Source of the DNA: Sphingomonas sp. BGYR3
GTDB taxonomy: Bacteria > Pseudomonadota > Alphaproteobacteria > Sphingomonadales > Sphingomonadaceae
Assembly: GCF_025153455.1 (NCBI RefSeq)
Contig: NZ_JANZNT010000001.1
Location: 1,746,001-1,810,000 of the forward strand
Length of the DNA stretch: 64,000 nucleotides
Direction: 5' to 3'
Each line of letters opens with the position of its first letter. The stretch's first letter is position 1. Position numbers and translations under genes: made by a program. The notes beneath the pieces are model-generated. The model saw only the letters and a list, made by a program, of their open reading frames with translations, was not told where the DNA came from and searched no databases. Below, one piece after another: positions 47,928 to 56,941 of this stretch.

Positions 47928-48592
47928 CCCCGAGCGCCGAACAGGGCGCTGCCGACCCGGACATGGGTTGCGCCAATCGTGACGGCGGTCGGGTAATCTC
48001 CCGACATCCCCATGCTAAGGCCGGTCAGCCCATGATCGCGCGCCAGCTTGGCCAGCAGCGCGAAATAGGGGGCAGGATCCACCTCCAGCGGCGGCACCGC
48101 CATCAGCCCGGCGACCGGCAGAGCGGCGGATTGCGCCTCGGCCAGCAGCGCGGGCAGTTCCGCCACCGCACAACCGCCCTTTTGCGGCTCGTCCCCGATA
48201 TTCACCTGGATGAAACAGTCCGGCCGCCGCCCGGTGCGATCCATCGCCTTTGCCAGCGCGCTGACCAGCGACGGGCGGTCGACCGAATGAATGGCATCGA
48301 ACAGGCGGACGGCATCCTCCGCCTTGTTCGACTGCAATTGCCCGACCAGATGCAGCGTCAGGTCTGGCGTCGCCTCGATCAGCGCGGGCCACTTGCCCTG
48401 CGCCTCCTGCACCCGGTTTTCGCCAAACACCCGCTGCCCGGCATCGATCAGCGGGCGGATCGCATCGGCCTCATGCGTCTTGCTGATGGCGATCAGAGTC
48501 ACCGCATCGGCCTTTCGCCCCGCCAGCCGGGCGGCGCGATCAATCTGCTGGTGCACGTCGGCCAGCCGCGTCTTGGGATCGAGTTCGGACAT
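47924..48592 (-). CDS. YggS family pyridoxal phosphate homeostasis protein
   Basis: A 222-residue single-domain PLP-binding barrel like YggS/PLPHP. The PLP lysine is K38 in AISKTHEAD; FGENRVQEAQGK, HLVGQLQSNK, FIQVNIGDEPQKGG and LSMGMSGDYPTAV are diagnostic. It buffers PLP and affects amino-acid and keto-acid balance. Start 48592; the thiE-like gene diverges only 22 bases away. Confidence 0.94.
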   Translation of the reverse strand: MSELDPKTRLADVHQQIDRAARLAGRKADAVTLIAISKTHEADAIRPLIDAGQRVFGENRVQEAQGKWPALIEATPDLTLHLVGQLQSNKAEDAVRLFDAIHSVDRPSLVSALAKAMDRTGRRPDCFIQVNIGDEPQKGGCAVAELPALLAEAQSAALPVAGLMAVPPLEVDPAPYFALLAKLARDHGLTGLSMGMSGDYPTAVTIGATHVRVGSALFGARG

Positions 48593-48614
48593 GGCCCGCG
48601 CTATAGGCAGGGCA

Positions 48615-49169
48615 ATGCCCCGCCGCCACCCCTCCCTGCTGCCCCGCATATGGCTGATGACCGACGAGCGGCTGGGCGATCGATTGCTGGATATCGTCCG
48701 ACGCCTGCCCCCCGGCACTGGCATCGTCCTGCGCCATTACGCCACCCCGACGGCAGAGCGGCGGCGGTTGTTCAACCGGGTGTTGCAGATTGCACGATCG
48801 CGGCACCTGCTCGTACTGCGTGCCGGCCGGCTGCGGCTGGCGGCCGGGGAAGCGGGCGTGCATGGCCGCCATGCCGAGCGCGGCCGCCCGGCGATCCGGA
48901 CCATGCCCGTCCATGACCCGGCGGAACTTCGCCTGGCCCGGCGGGCGCGGGCGGACCTGGTGTTTCTGTCACCGGTCTTTGCCACCCGGTCGCATCCGGG
49001 CGCGCCGCCGCTGGATCGATCACGGCTGCGGCGACTCGTGATTGGCGCACCGGCCCCGGTCGTCCTGCTGGGCGGTATGAATGCGCGGCGGGCGCGCGGC
49101 CTCAACTGGCGCGGAATTCACGGCTGGGCAGGGATCGAGGCGTTTTCGGGCAGCATCGCCCGCGGCTGA
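48615..49169 (+). CDS. Thiamine phosphate synthase-like (ThiE/TenI) protein
   Basis: A 184-residue TIM-barrel protein of the ThiE/TenI type. It has RIWLMTDERLGD at the start, GTGIVLRHYAT, the segment ADLVFLSPVFATRSHPGA, and a late LLGGMNARRARGL. It is about 25 residues shorter than ThiE, and the diphosphate-binding DD pair is not obvious, so it may be a TenI-like aminase homologue rather than an active synthase. It stands alone. Confidence 0.75.
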   Translation: MPRRHPSLLPRIWLMTDERLGDRLLDIVRRLPPGTGIVLRHYATPTAERRRLFNRVLQIARSRHLLVLRAGRLRLAAGEAGVHGRHAERGRPAIRTMPVHDPAELRLARRARADLVFLSPVFATRSHPGAPPLDRSRLRRLVIGAPAPVVLLGGMNARRARGLNWRGIHGWAGIEAFSGSIARG

Positions 49170-49188
49170 GCGGAACGGCGCTCAGCGA

Positions 49189-49908
49189 TCAGAAGCGGAA
49201 GGCAGTGCCCACATAAACCGCCTGGCTATCGCGGCGATTGTCCTGAATCTGGGGCAGGCGATCCCGCTCTGCCTTGTACCGCACGCCCGCCGTCACATCG
49301 AGGTTGCGGGTCAGCGAATAGGAACTGGTCAGGTCGACCGAATAGCTGGGCAGATCGGTGATCGCGACCGGCGCGTCGGTCAGCGGGCGGGTGGTGCCGG
49401 CATTGACCGCCGCACTGGCCCGCTTGCCGCGATAGCCAAGGCCCAAGTCGACGCGTTCCTGGCTGCCCGGCGCACCGGCCAGGTCGACGCGCGTCATCGC
49501 ACCGGAAACGGCAAACCGCTTCCAGCCGACCGAAACGCCCAGGTCATAGGCAATGGGGGCAAGCGCCACACCCGACGGGGCAGCGGCGGCCGTCCGGTCG
49601 GACAGAACCGGCATCCGGCTGGAACGGGCGCGCACGGCAACCGTCACCGGCTTTCGCCGATCAACCGAATCACTGGCGGGCGTAAAGCGGAACCCCGTCG
49701 CGCTCATCCCCGTGCGGGCGATCAGCGCCGCGAGTCGCGGGTCGGCGGTCGCCGGCGTAAAGCTGCCCAGCGGGGTCGCAACGCTGTTGGTAAAGCGGAC
49801 GGGTGCACGGTCGATCGCGGTTTCACGGGCGCTGATCGCAGGCGCGACGATGGTGCCGAGCAAAAGCGCGACTATTCCCGTCCCGGCCATGATCCGACCC
49901 AATGTCAT
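49189..49908 (-). CDS. Predicted outer-membrane beta-strand protein
   Basis: No family is recognised. The 239-residue product has a signal peptide (about 1-27, ending ISA), a polar N-domain, and from about 115 a run of alternating hydrophobic strands (DLGVSVGWKRFAVSGAMTRVD, VDLGLGYRGKRASAA, YSVDLTSSYSLTRNLDVTAGVRY) ending in phenylalanine (YVGTAFRF), a BAM signature. An outer-membrane barrel of about eight strands is inferred. It precedes, divergently, the DUF3576-leuS operon. Confidence 0.7.
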   Translation of the reverse strand: MTLGRIMAGTGIVALLLGTIVAPAISARETAIDRAPVRFTNSVATPLGSFTPATADPRLAALIARTGMSATGFRFTPASDSVDRRKPVTVAVRARSSRMPVLSDRTAAAAPSGVALAPIAYDLGVSVGWKRFAVSGAMTRVDLAGAPGSQERVDLGLGYRGKRASAAVNAGTTRPLTDAPVAITDLPSYSVDLTSSYSLTRNLDVTAGVRYKAERDRLPQIQDNRRDSQAVYVGTAFRF

Positions 49909-49995
49909 CGGTTCGTCCTTCCCACTGAAAGCGCTACCACGAACGACGGTGCAAGTTCCACTGCCAGAGTCGCTTTCCCGCCAACCTGTTGCGCG

Positions 49996-50004
49996 TTATC
50001 CACA
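49996..50004 (+). other. DnaA box upstream of the DUF3576-leuS operon
   Basis: Perfect 9-mer TTATCCACA in the 201-base divergent region between the barrel protein and DUF3576. DnaA often regulates such promoters. Confidence 0.55.
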
Positions 50005-50109
50005 TAGGGGCGATGAATGGCGCCCGGCTTGCGGCTTGTGCGCCAGCATCTATAGAAGCCGATGGCGCGCGCCTTCGCGGCGCCGCCCGTTTGTTCAAGG
50101 GAAATGCCG

Positions 50110-50541
50110 ATGATCCGCCTGTCGCGTCTGTTGATCCTGGCTCCTGCCGTGCTGGCGCTTGCCGCCTGTGGCGGTCGGGACCGTCCCAAGGCCGATCTGG
50201 CCGCGTCTCAGGTGACGACCATCGGCGTCAACAGCTATCTGTGGCGGGCCAGCCTCGACACGCTGGGCTTTATGCCGCTGCTGCAGACCGATTCGAACGG
50301 CGGCGTCATCGTGACCGACTGGTATGTGAACCCCAACACCCCGACCGAGCGGAGCAAGGTCACGGTGTCGATCCTGGATCGCGATCTGCGGGCCGATGCG
50401 CTGCGCATCGCCGCCCAGCGTCAGGTGAACCGCGCCGGCCAGTGGGTCGATGCCCCGGTTCAGGCCGCCACGGTCCAGAAGCTTGAGGACATCATCCTCA
50501 CCCGCGCGCGCGATCTGCGCCGCGCCGCCGTCGTCAATTAA
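50110..50541 (+). CDS. DUF3576 lipoprotein
   Basis: A 143-residue outer-membrane lipoprotein candidate: lipobox LALAAC with C20, then the DUF3576 core ([57 protein letters not shown]). Function is unknown. AAGGGA sits 7 bases before the ATG at 50110, against an alternative at 50104. It precedes leuS by 19 bases and then lptE and holA, an order shared by many alphaproteobacteria. Confidence 0.9.
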   Translation: MIRLSRLLILAPAVLALAACGGRDRPKADLAASQVTTIGVNSYLWRASLDTLGFMPLLQTDSNGGVIVTDWYVNPNTPTERSKVTVSILDRDLRADALRIAAQRQVNRAGQWVDAPVQAATVQKLEDIILTRARDLRRAAVVN

Positions 50542-50560
50542 AGGTCAGGCACACCCCCTC

Positions 50561-53071
50561 ATGGCGTCACGCTTCAACGCGCTGAAAGCTGACGCGCACT
50601 GGCAATCGGTCTGGGACGAGCGCCAGACCTTTGCCGCGCGCGACACATCCCCCAAGCCCAAAAGCTATGTGCTTGAGATGTTTCCCTATCCGTCGGGGAA
50701 AATCCATATGGGCCATGTGCGGAACTACACGATGGGCGACGTGCTCGCCCGGTTCCGCCGGATGCAGGGGATGGAGGTGCTCCACCCCATGGGCTGGGAC
50801 GCGTTCGGGATGCCGGCCGAAAATGCCGCGATGGAGCGCAAGGTGCATCCCGGCGCCTGGACATACGACAACATCGCCACGATGCGCGCACAGCTGAAGC
50901 GGCTGGGCTTTGCATTGGACTGGTCGCGCGAACTGGCGACGTGCGATCCCGCCTATTACGGGCAGGAACAGGCGCTGTTCCTCGATCTCTATGCCGCCGG
51001 CCTCGTCTATCGCAAGGAAAGCGCGGTCAACTGGGATCCGGTCGACATGACCGTGCTGGCCAATGAACAGGTGATCGACGGGCGCGGCTGGCGTTCCGGC
51101 GCGCTGGTTGAAAAGCGCAAGCTCTCCCAGTGGTTCCTCAAGATCACCGACTTTGCCGAGGACTTGCTGGCCGGGCTGGACGGGCTTGAACACTGGCCCG
51201 ACAAGGTAAAGTTGATGCAGGAAAACTGGATCGGCAAATCGGTCGGCCTGCAATTCCGCTTCGCGCTGTCGGACGGCGGCTCGGTCGAGGTGTTCACCAC
51301 CCGGCCGGACACGATCTTCGGATCCAGCTTTGTCGCGATCGCTGCCGATCACCCGATCGCCCAGCGGTTGGCCGCGAAGGATCCGGCGGTTCAGGCATTC
51401 ATCGACCAGTGCAAGCTGGGCGGCACGACAGCGGCCGAGATCGAGACGCAGGAGAAGCTGGGCCTCGACACGGGCCTGCGTGCCACGCATCCCTTTGATT
51501 CCGAATGGCAATTGCCGGTTTACATCGCCAATTTCGTGCTGATGGATTATGGCACCGGCGCGGTGTTCGGCGTGCCCGCGCATGATCAGCGCGACCTGGA
51601 TTTCGCCCGCAAATACGCCCTGCCCGTCCGCCGCGTGGTCAGCGATGGCGATGCGACCGACCCAGTGTTCGATGGCAACACCGCCTATACCGGCACCGGC
51701 GCTCTGGTGAACTCGCGCTTCCTCGACGGCCTGTCGGTCGATGCGGCCAAGCGCACGGTGATCGACCGGGCCGAGGCGGAAGGATGGGGCAAGGGCACCA
51801 CGGTATGGCGGCTGCGCGACTGGGGCGTCTCGCGCCAGCGTTACTGGGGCACGCCGATCCCGATCATCCATTGCGAGACCTGCGGCGCGGTACCGGTGCC
51901 AAAGGAGCAGTTGCCCGTCACGCTGCCCGATGACGTCAGTTTCGACATTCCCGGCAATCCGCTGGATCGGCACCCGACCTGGCGTCACGTCGACTGCCCG
52001 TCCTGCGGCAAGCCCGCGCGGCGGGAAACCGACACGCTCGACACGTTCGTCGATTCCAGCTGGTATTTCATCCGCTTCGCCAGCCAGCCATCGGACCAGC
52101 CGTTCGACAAGGACGTGGCGGAAAGCTGGCTGCCCGTCGCGCAATATATCGGCGGGGTGGAACACGCGATCCTGCACCTGCTCTACGCCCGGTTCTGGAC
52201 GCGCGCGCTCAACCATATCGGCAAGCTGAACGTGGCGGAGCCGTTCGCCGGCCTGTTCACGCAAGGCATGGTGACGCACGAGACGTACAAGTCGGCGGAT
52301 GGCCGCTGGCTGTCGCCCGACGATATTCGCGACGGCGTCGAAATCGCCTCTGGTCAGCCGGTGACGGTCGGCCGCGTCGAAAAAATGTCGAAATCAAAGA
52401 AGAACACCGTCGATCCGACCGAAATCGTCGATCAGTACGGGGCGGACGCCGTCCGCTGGTTCATGCTGTCGGATTCGCCGCCGGAACGCGATCTGGAATG
52501 GTCGGAAAACGGCATCGAGGGTGCCTGGCGCTTCATTCAGCGGCTGTGGCGCCTGTTCGATGGGCTTGAGGATGCCCCAAAAGAGGAAATGGGCGGCGAG
52601 GACAAGCCGCTCGACCGCAAGCTGCACCGCACCATCGCCGGCGTGGCAGAGGATGTGGAAGCGCTCGCCTTCAACAAGGCCGTTGCCAAACTCTATGAAC
52701 TGGTCAGCGCCATCGAAAAGGCAGCGCCATCGGCGTCGCGCACCGCCGCCATCCGCGCCCTTGCCCGCATCGTCGCGCCCATGGCCCCGCATATCGCAGA
52801 GGAAGCCTGGGCCGGCTGGGGCCATTCGGGCTTGATCGCAGATGCCGATTGGCCGACGGTCGATCCCGCCCTGCTGGTCGACGACGAGGTTACCGTCGCG
52901 GTGCAAGTGAACGGCAAGCTGCGCGATACGCTGACCCTGCCAAAGGGTACCGCAAAGGATGTTGCAGAGGCCGCGGCGCTCGCGTCGGAAAAGGTTCAGC
53001 GCATCCTTGAAGGGGCAACCCCGAAAAAAGTGATTGTGGTGCCTGATCGCCTGGTCAACATCGTCGCATGA
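50561..53071 (+). CDS. leuS: Leucyl-tRNA synthetase
   Basis: An 836-residue class I synthetase. HIGH-type motif [14 protein letters not shown] with HMGH at 49-52; editing domain with TTRPDTIFG; zinc-binding CETCGAVP and CPSCGK; KMSKS at about 608-613; C-terminal domain to [11 protein letters not shown]. Size is typical. Start [15 protein letters not shown]. The stop overlaps the lptE start by ATGA. Confidence 0.97.
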   Translation: MASRFNALKADAHWQSVWDERQTFAARDTSPKPKSYVLEMFPYPSGKIHMGHVRNYTMGDVLARFRRMQGMEVLHPMGWDAFGMPAENAAMERKVHPGAWTYDNIATMRAQLKRLGFALDWSRELATCDPAYYGQEQALFLDLYAAGLVYRKESAVNWDPVDMTVLANEQVIDGRGWRSGALVEKRKLSQWFLKITDFAEDLLAGLDGLEHWPDKVKLMQENWIGKSVGLQFRFALSDGGSVEVFTTRPDTIFGSSFVAIAADHPIAQRLAAKDPAVQAFIDQCKLGGTTAAEIETQEKLGLDTGLRATHPFDSEWQLPVYIANFVLMDYGTGAVFGVPAHDQRDLDFARKYALPVRRVVSDGDATDPVFDGNTAYTGTGALVNSRFLDGLSVDAAKRTVIDRAEAEGWGKGTTVWRLRDWGVSRQRYWGTPIPIIHCETCGAVPVPKEQLPVTLPDDVSFDIPGNPLDRHPTWRHVDCPSCGKPARRETDTLDTFVDSSWYFIRFASQPSDQPFDKDVAESWLPVAQYIGGVEHAILHLLYARFWTRALNHIGKLNVAEPFAGLFTQGMVTHETYKSADGRWLSPDDIRDGVEIASGQPVTVGRVEKMSKSKKNTVDPTEIVDQYGADAVRWFMLSDSPPERDLEWSENGIEGAWRFIQRLWRLFDGLEDAPKEEMGGEDKPLDRKLHRTIAGVAEDVEALAFNKAVAKLYELVSAIEKAAPSASRTAAIRALARIVAPMAPHIAEEAWAGWGHSGLIADADWPTVDPALLVDDEVTVAVQVNGKLRDTLTLPKGTAKDVAEAAALASEKVQRILEGATPKKVIVVPDRLVNIVA

Positions 53072-53571
53072 TCCGCGTAATCGCCCCGCTGCTGATGCTT
53101 GCCCTGACGGGCGGGTGCGGCCTTCGCCCGCTTTATGGTGGCGGGATGAACAGCCCGACCCGCACGCTGCTGTCGGGAATCCAGGTTGCCCCGATTGAGG
53201 GGCAATCCGGCTGGCTGGTCGCCAATGCCCTGCGCGACCGGATGGCCGCGACAGAGGCGGGCGGCGCCCCCGCCTATCGACTCGACGTGACGCTGGACGA
53301 TCAGATCATCGGTCTGGGCGTGCGCGGCGACGACAGTGTGGCGCGCGAACGCCGCACGCTGCGCGCCCGCTATCAGCTGGTCGACCTGTCGACGGGTCAG
53401 GTGGTGCTGGACGCCACAGCGGGTTCGGATGCGGGCATCGACGTGGTCGGATCGGAATATGCCACCATTGCGGCGGAGCGGACGGCGCTTGAGCGGCTGT
53501 CCGGCATCGTCGCGGATCAGATGGTGGCGCGGCTGGCCCTGTTCGCCCAGCGCCAGGCAAAGGGCGAGTGA
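53068..53571 (+). CDS. lptE: LPS assembly lipoprotein LptE
   Basis: A 167-residue outer-membrane lipoprotein (lipobox LTGGC, C17) that plugs the LptD barrel in lipopolysaccharide export. The conserved [10 protein letters not shown] opening and the alpha/beta fold fit LptE. Adjacent to leuS and holA as in most proteobacteria. Overlaps both neighbours by four bases. Confidence 0.9.
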   Translation: MIRVIAPLLMLALTGGCGLRPLYGGGMNSPTRTLLSGIQVAPIEGQSGWLVANALRDRMAATEAGGAPAYRLDVTLDDQIIGLGVRGDDSVARERRTLRARYQLVDLSTGQVVLDATAGSDAGIDVVGSEYATIAAERTALERLSGIVADQMVARLALFAQRQAKGE

Positions 53572-54590
53572 AACTCACCAAGCCTGCCGAGATTGCAGCC
53601 CGGCTCGACCGGCCGGACGATCAGGTCCGGCTGTTCCTGCTGCACGGCCCGGACGAGGCGGGGGCCGCCGCGCTGGTCGACCGGCTGCGCCGCGCAATGG
53701 GTGAACAGGCCGAACGGGTCGATCTGGACGGGCCGACCCTGCGCTCCAATCCCGGCCGACTGGCAGAGGAAGCGGCCTCCCTCTCCCTGTTCGGGGACCG
53801 TCGCTGGATCCGCGTGACTGGCGCGGGCGAGGAATCGCTGGCCGCTGCCGAACAGCTGCTCAGCATCGAAAAGGCCGGGAATCCCGCAGTGATGATCGCA
53901 CCTGGCGTCAAAACGTCGGGCAAGCTGGTCAAGCTGTGTCAGACGCATGGCAAGGCGGTCGCCTATGGCTGCTACATCCCGGATGCGGCGGCGGCGACGC
54001 GGATTGCCGCCGATCTGGCAAAGGCAGAGGGCCTTCGCCTCGATCCGCGCGCGGCACAGCGCCTTGCGGTCGCCAGTGGCGGCGACCGGTCCGTCATGGC
54101 GCGGGAGATTGAAAAGCTCGCCTTGTATCTGGACGCGAGCCCCGATCATCCGGTCGATGCCCGGCTGGACGCGCTTGCCGCGATCGGCGCGGACCTTGAA
54201 GAGCATGAGGTCGGGCATCTGGTCGATGCGATGCTGGACGGCAATCTGCCCGTCCTTGGCGCGGATCTGACCCGGTTCGAGGCAGAGGGGATCAGCGGTA
54301 TCGCCGTCACGCGCGCTGCCGTGCGCCGGCTGACCGACTTGGCCCAGATGCGGCAACAGGTGGATCGCGGTGCCGGCGTCAAGGACGCGGTCGAGGCAGC
54401 GCGCATCCATTTCAAGGAACAGGAAAAGGTGACGCGCCAGCTGCGCCGCTGGACCTCACCCCGCATCGCCGAAGCCATCGTCCGGCTTCAATCGGCGGAA
54501 CGCGCAATGAAAAGCAGCGGCAATGTCGGAGATCTGCTTGGCGCAGAGGCGATGATCCGAATCGCCGCGGACGGCACCCAGCTGCGCTGA
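53568..54590 (+). CDS. holA: DNA polymerase III subunit delta (clamp loader)
   Basis: A 340-residue HolA. It opens the beta clamp in the DnaX complex. The N-terminal AAA+ domain shows RLFLLHGPDEAGA, SLFGDRRWIRVTGAG and LSIEKAGNPAVMIAPG; the C-terminal part has IHFKEQEKVTRQLRRWTS. GTG start overlaps the lptE stop. Converges with parB. Confidence 0.93.
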   Translation: MKLTKPAEIAARLDRPDDQVRLFLLHGPDEAGAAALVDRLRRAMGEQAERVDLDGPTLRSNPGRLAEEAASLSLFGDRRWIRVTGAGEESLAAAEQLLSIEKAGNPAVMIAPGVKTSGKLVKLCQTHGKAVAYGCYIPDAAAATRIAADLAKAEGLRLDPRAAQRLAVASGGDRSVMAREIEKLALYLDASPDHPVDARLDALAAIGADLEEHEVGHLVDAMLDGNLPVLGADLTRFEAEGISGIAVTRAAVRRLTDLAQMRQQVDRGAGVKDAVEAARIHFKEQEKVTRQLRRWTSPRIAEAIVRLQSAERAMKSSGNVGDLLGAEAMIRIAADGTQLR

Positions 54591-54614
54591 CCTGCGCTTA
54601 ATCCCTTGTAAAGA

Positions 54615-55547
54615 TTAGAATTTATCGCCCGTCAGTCGCTGGCAAACCATGTCCAGCTGATCCAGCGTCGCATAATCGATGGTCAGCGTGCCGCCACCCT
54701 GCCCGTGCACGATCCGCACCTTCAGGCCCAGCGCATCGCCCAGATGCTGCTCCAGCGCGGCAAGATCGGCGTTCATGCCCCCCGGCTCGCCGCGCACTCC
54801 GCCGCTCGCGCTGCCACCTTTGCCGTCGCCGCCGGTCTTGCCGCCCTTGACCAGCTTTTCGGTGTCGCGAACCGACAGGCCGCGCGCGATCACGTCAGAT
54901 GCCAGCGTTTCGGCATCCTCCGCCGCCAGCAGCGCACGGGCATGGCCCATGCTCAACCGTCCCTCGATCACATGGCGCTGCACCTCTGCCGGCAGGTCGA
55001 GCAGGCGGAGCAGATTGGCGACATGGCTGCGCGATTTGTGGACGATCTTGGCCAGCGCATCCTGGGTATGGCCGAACTGTTCGATCAGCTTGGCATAGGC
55101 ATCCGCCTCTTCGATCGCGTTCAGATCCTGGCGCTGAATATTCTCGACCAGCGCGATTTCCAGCGTGGCCGCATCGTCCAGATCGCGGACGATGACCGGC
55201 ACCTCGTGCAGCCTGGCCCGCTGGGCCGCACGCCAGCGGCGTTCCCCGGCGACGATCTGATAATCCTTGCCATGCGGGCGGACCACGATCGGCTGAACGA
55301 TCCCGCGCGCGGCGATCGACTGGGCCAGTTCGTCCAGCGCCGATTCGTCGAAATGACGGCGCGGCTGTTCGGGATGCGGCGACAGCGCGCTGACCGGCAG
55401 CATCCGCACACCGCCTCCGGCCCGCGGACTGCCGGGGACTTCCGGCTTTTCCGGGGTCGGCGCCTCACCCAGCAGGGCACCCAGTCCACGGCCCAGGCCG
55501 GTACGGGGTTTGCGGGGCGGTGCGGGCGTGGTGTCGGGATCGGTCAT
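54615..55547 (-). CDS. parB: Chromosome partitioning protein ParB
   Basis: A 310-residue CTPase clamp. An N-terminal linker leads to LSPHPEQPRRHFDESALDEL, CTP-binding GERRWRAAQRA and ENIQRQDLNAIEEA, then a helix-turn-helix (VHKSRSHVANLLRLLDLP) that reads parS. The C-terminal dimer domain ends VCQRLTGDKF. Cognate parS sites lie 1.3-3.3 kb upstream. Overlaps parA by ATGA. Confidence 0.96.
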   Translation of the reverse strand: MTDPDTTPAPPRKPRTGLGRGLGALLGEAPTPEKPEVPGSPRAGGGVRMLPVSALSPHPEQPRRHFDESALDELAQSIAARGIVQPIVVRPHGKDYQIVAGERRWRAAQRARLHEVPVIVRDLDDAATLEIALVENIQRQDLNAIEEADAYAKLIEQFGHTQDALAKIVHKSRSHVANLLRLLDLPAEVQRHVIEGRLSMGHARALLAAEDAETLASDVIARGLSVRDTEKLVKGGKTGGDGKGGSASGGVRGEPGGMNADLAALEQHLGDALGLKVRIVHGQGGGTLTIDYATLDQLDMVCQRLTGDKF

Positions 55548-56323
55548 GCGGCCTTTGCGGGTTTGGGAAGACGGGCAATCAGTTCGCGAGCCAGCGCGAT
55601 ATACGCCTCTGACCCGGCACAGCGATAATCATAGATCAGCGCGGGCAGCCCATGGCTCGGCGCTTCGGACAGGCGGACGTTACGCGGGATCACCGTGTCG
55701 AACACCACCTTGCCCAGCACCTGCCGCACATCGTCCGACACCTGTTCGGTCAGGCGGTTGCGCCGGTCGTACATGGTCAGCACGACGCCCAGGATCGACA
55801 GCCCCGGATTGAACCGGGCCCGGATGCGCTCGACCGTGCTGAGCAGCTGGCTCAACCCCTCAAGCGCAAAGAATTCGCACTGCAACGGCACCAGCAACGC
55901 ATGGGCAGCGACCATCGCGTTGATCGTCAACAGGCCAAGCGAGGGCGGGCAATCGATCAATGCCACGTCCCAGCGATCGGCACTGCGGGCAATCGCCTGA
56001 TCCAGCCGATGCGTGCGCGCCTCGAAATCGATCAGCTCGATTTCCGCACCGGACAGGTCGACCGTTGCCGGGACAATATCCAGCCGCGGCACCTTGGTCG
56101 CCACCGCCGCCTGATCCAGCGTCGCCTCTCCGATCAACAGGTCATAGGTCGAATATTCGCGCTCCGCCTTGGGCACGCCAAGGCCGGTGGAGGCATTGCC
56201 CTGTGGGTCCAGATCGATCAGCAGCACCCGCGATCCGGTTGCCGCCAATGCGGTACCGACATTGATCGCTGTCGTTGTCTTGCCAACGCCGCCCTTTTGA
56301 TTGGCGATGGTGATGCAGATCAT
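55544..56323 (-). CDS. parA: Chromosome partitioning ATPase ParA
   Basis: A 259-residue deviant Walker-A ATPase: KGGVGKTTTAIN (about 10-21), DLDPQGNAST, and the ALIDCPPSLGLLTINAM segment. It forms the gradient that pulls ParB-parS complexes. It overlaps rsmG by ATGA and parB by ATGA, so rsmG-parA-parB is coupled. Confidence 0.96.
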   Translation of the reverse strand: MICITIANQKGGVGKTTTAINVGTALAATGSRVLLIDLDPQGNASTGLGVPKAEREYSTYDLLIGEATLDQAAVATKVPRLDIVPATVDLSGAEIELIDFEARTHRLDQAIARSADRWDVALIDCPPSLGLLTINAMVAAHALLVPLQCEFFALEGLSQLLSTVERIRARFNPGLSILGVVLTMYDRRNRLTEQVSDDVRQVLGKVVFDTVIPRNVRLSEAPSHGLPALIYDYRCAGSEAYIALARELIARLPKPAKAA

Positions 56324-56937
56324 CGGGGCCTGACCTTGTTGGCGATCACGATGCCGGATTGAGGATCAGTGATGCTTGGTTCCACGTGGAACACACCTTG
56401 CCATGTGCCGCGCGCGGCCGCCACCTCGGATTGCGCGCTTTGTCCCTTTGGCAGCACCCATAGGGTGGATTGATCGGCATGGCCCTGCGCCCCGGCGAAC
56501 AGTTCCGGCAACCCGGCGACGGCACGCGCAGAAATGATCGCGGCGGGGCTAGTCCGCGGCGCCGTCTCGATCCGGCCCAGCACCACCTCGGCATTGTTCA
56601 GGCCAAGCGAATCGACCACCTGGTTCAGAAACTCGACCCGGCGGCGGCGCGGCTCGACCATCCGGATCGGCCCGTCGCGCAGGATGGCGATGACCATTCC
56701 GGGCAGCCCTGCCCCGGTGCCAATGTCGATCCACAGGCCATCGACACCGCTGGCATGGTCCAGCAACTGCGCCGAATCGACAATATGGCGGTGCCACAGC
56801 TGATCCAGCGTGGACCGCGCGATCAGGTTCTGACGACCCGCCTCGTCGCGCAACATCTCGACGAACCGGCTCAGCATTGTTTCACGTGAAACACCGAATC
56901 GGTCACTCAGCCATTGCCGGGCCTGTGCTTCGTCCAT
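56320..56937 (-). CDS. rsmG: 16S rRNA m7G527 methyltransferase RsmG
   Basis: A 205-residue SAM-dependent enzyme: LIARSTLDQLWHRHIVDSAQLL, motif IDIGTGAGLPGM and the LVEPRRRRVEFLNQVV-like segment. Start MDEAQARQWLSDRF at 56937. Its coding sequence contains a perfect parS (VSRET, residues 16-20) and a near-match encoding FHVEP (residues 183-187). It follows mnmG by 4 bases. Confidence 0.95.
   Translation of the reverse strand: MDEAQARQWLSDRFGVSRETMLSRFVEMLRDEAGRQNLIARSTLDQLWHRHIVDSAQLLDHASGVDGLWIDIGTGAGLPGMVIAILRDGPIRMVEPRRRRVEFLNQVVDSLGLNNAEVVLGRIETAPRTSPAAIISARAVAGLPELFAGAQGHADQSTLWVLPKGQSAQSEVAAARGTWQGVFHVEPSITDPQSGIVIANKVRPR
56378..56393. other. parS-like site within rsmG (3' end)
   Basis: GGTTCCACGTGGAACA matches the parS consensus TGTTTCACGTGAAACA except at positions 1, 5 and 12. 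Positions 5 and 12 change as a symmetric pair, keeping the palindrome. It encodes the FHVEP segment of RsmG. Confidence 0.55.
56878..56893. other. parS: parS site within rsmG (5' end)
   Basis: A perfect TGTTTCACGTGAAACA palindrome, the standard bacterial parS bound by ParB. It encodes the conserved VSRET of RsmG. Confidence 0.95.
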
Positions 56938-56941
56938 CGCG

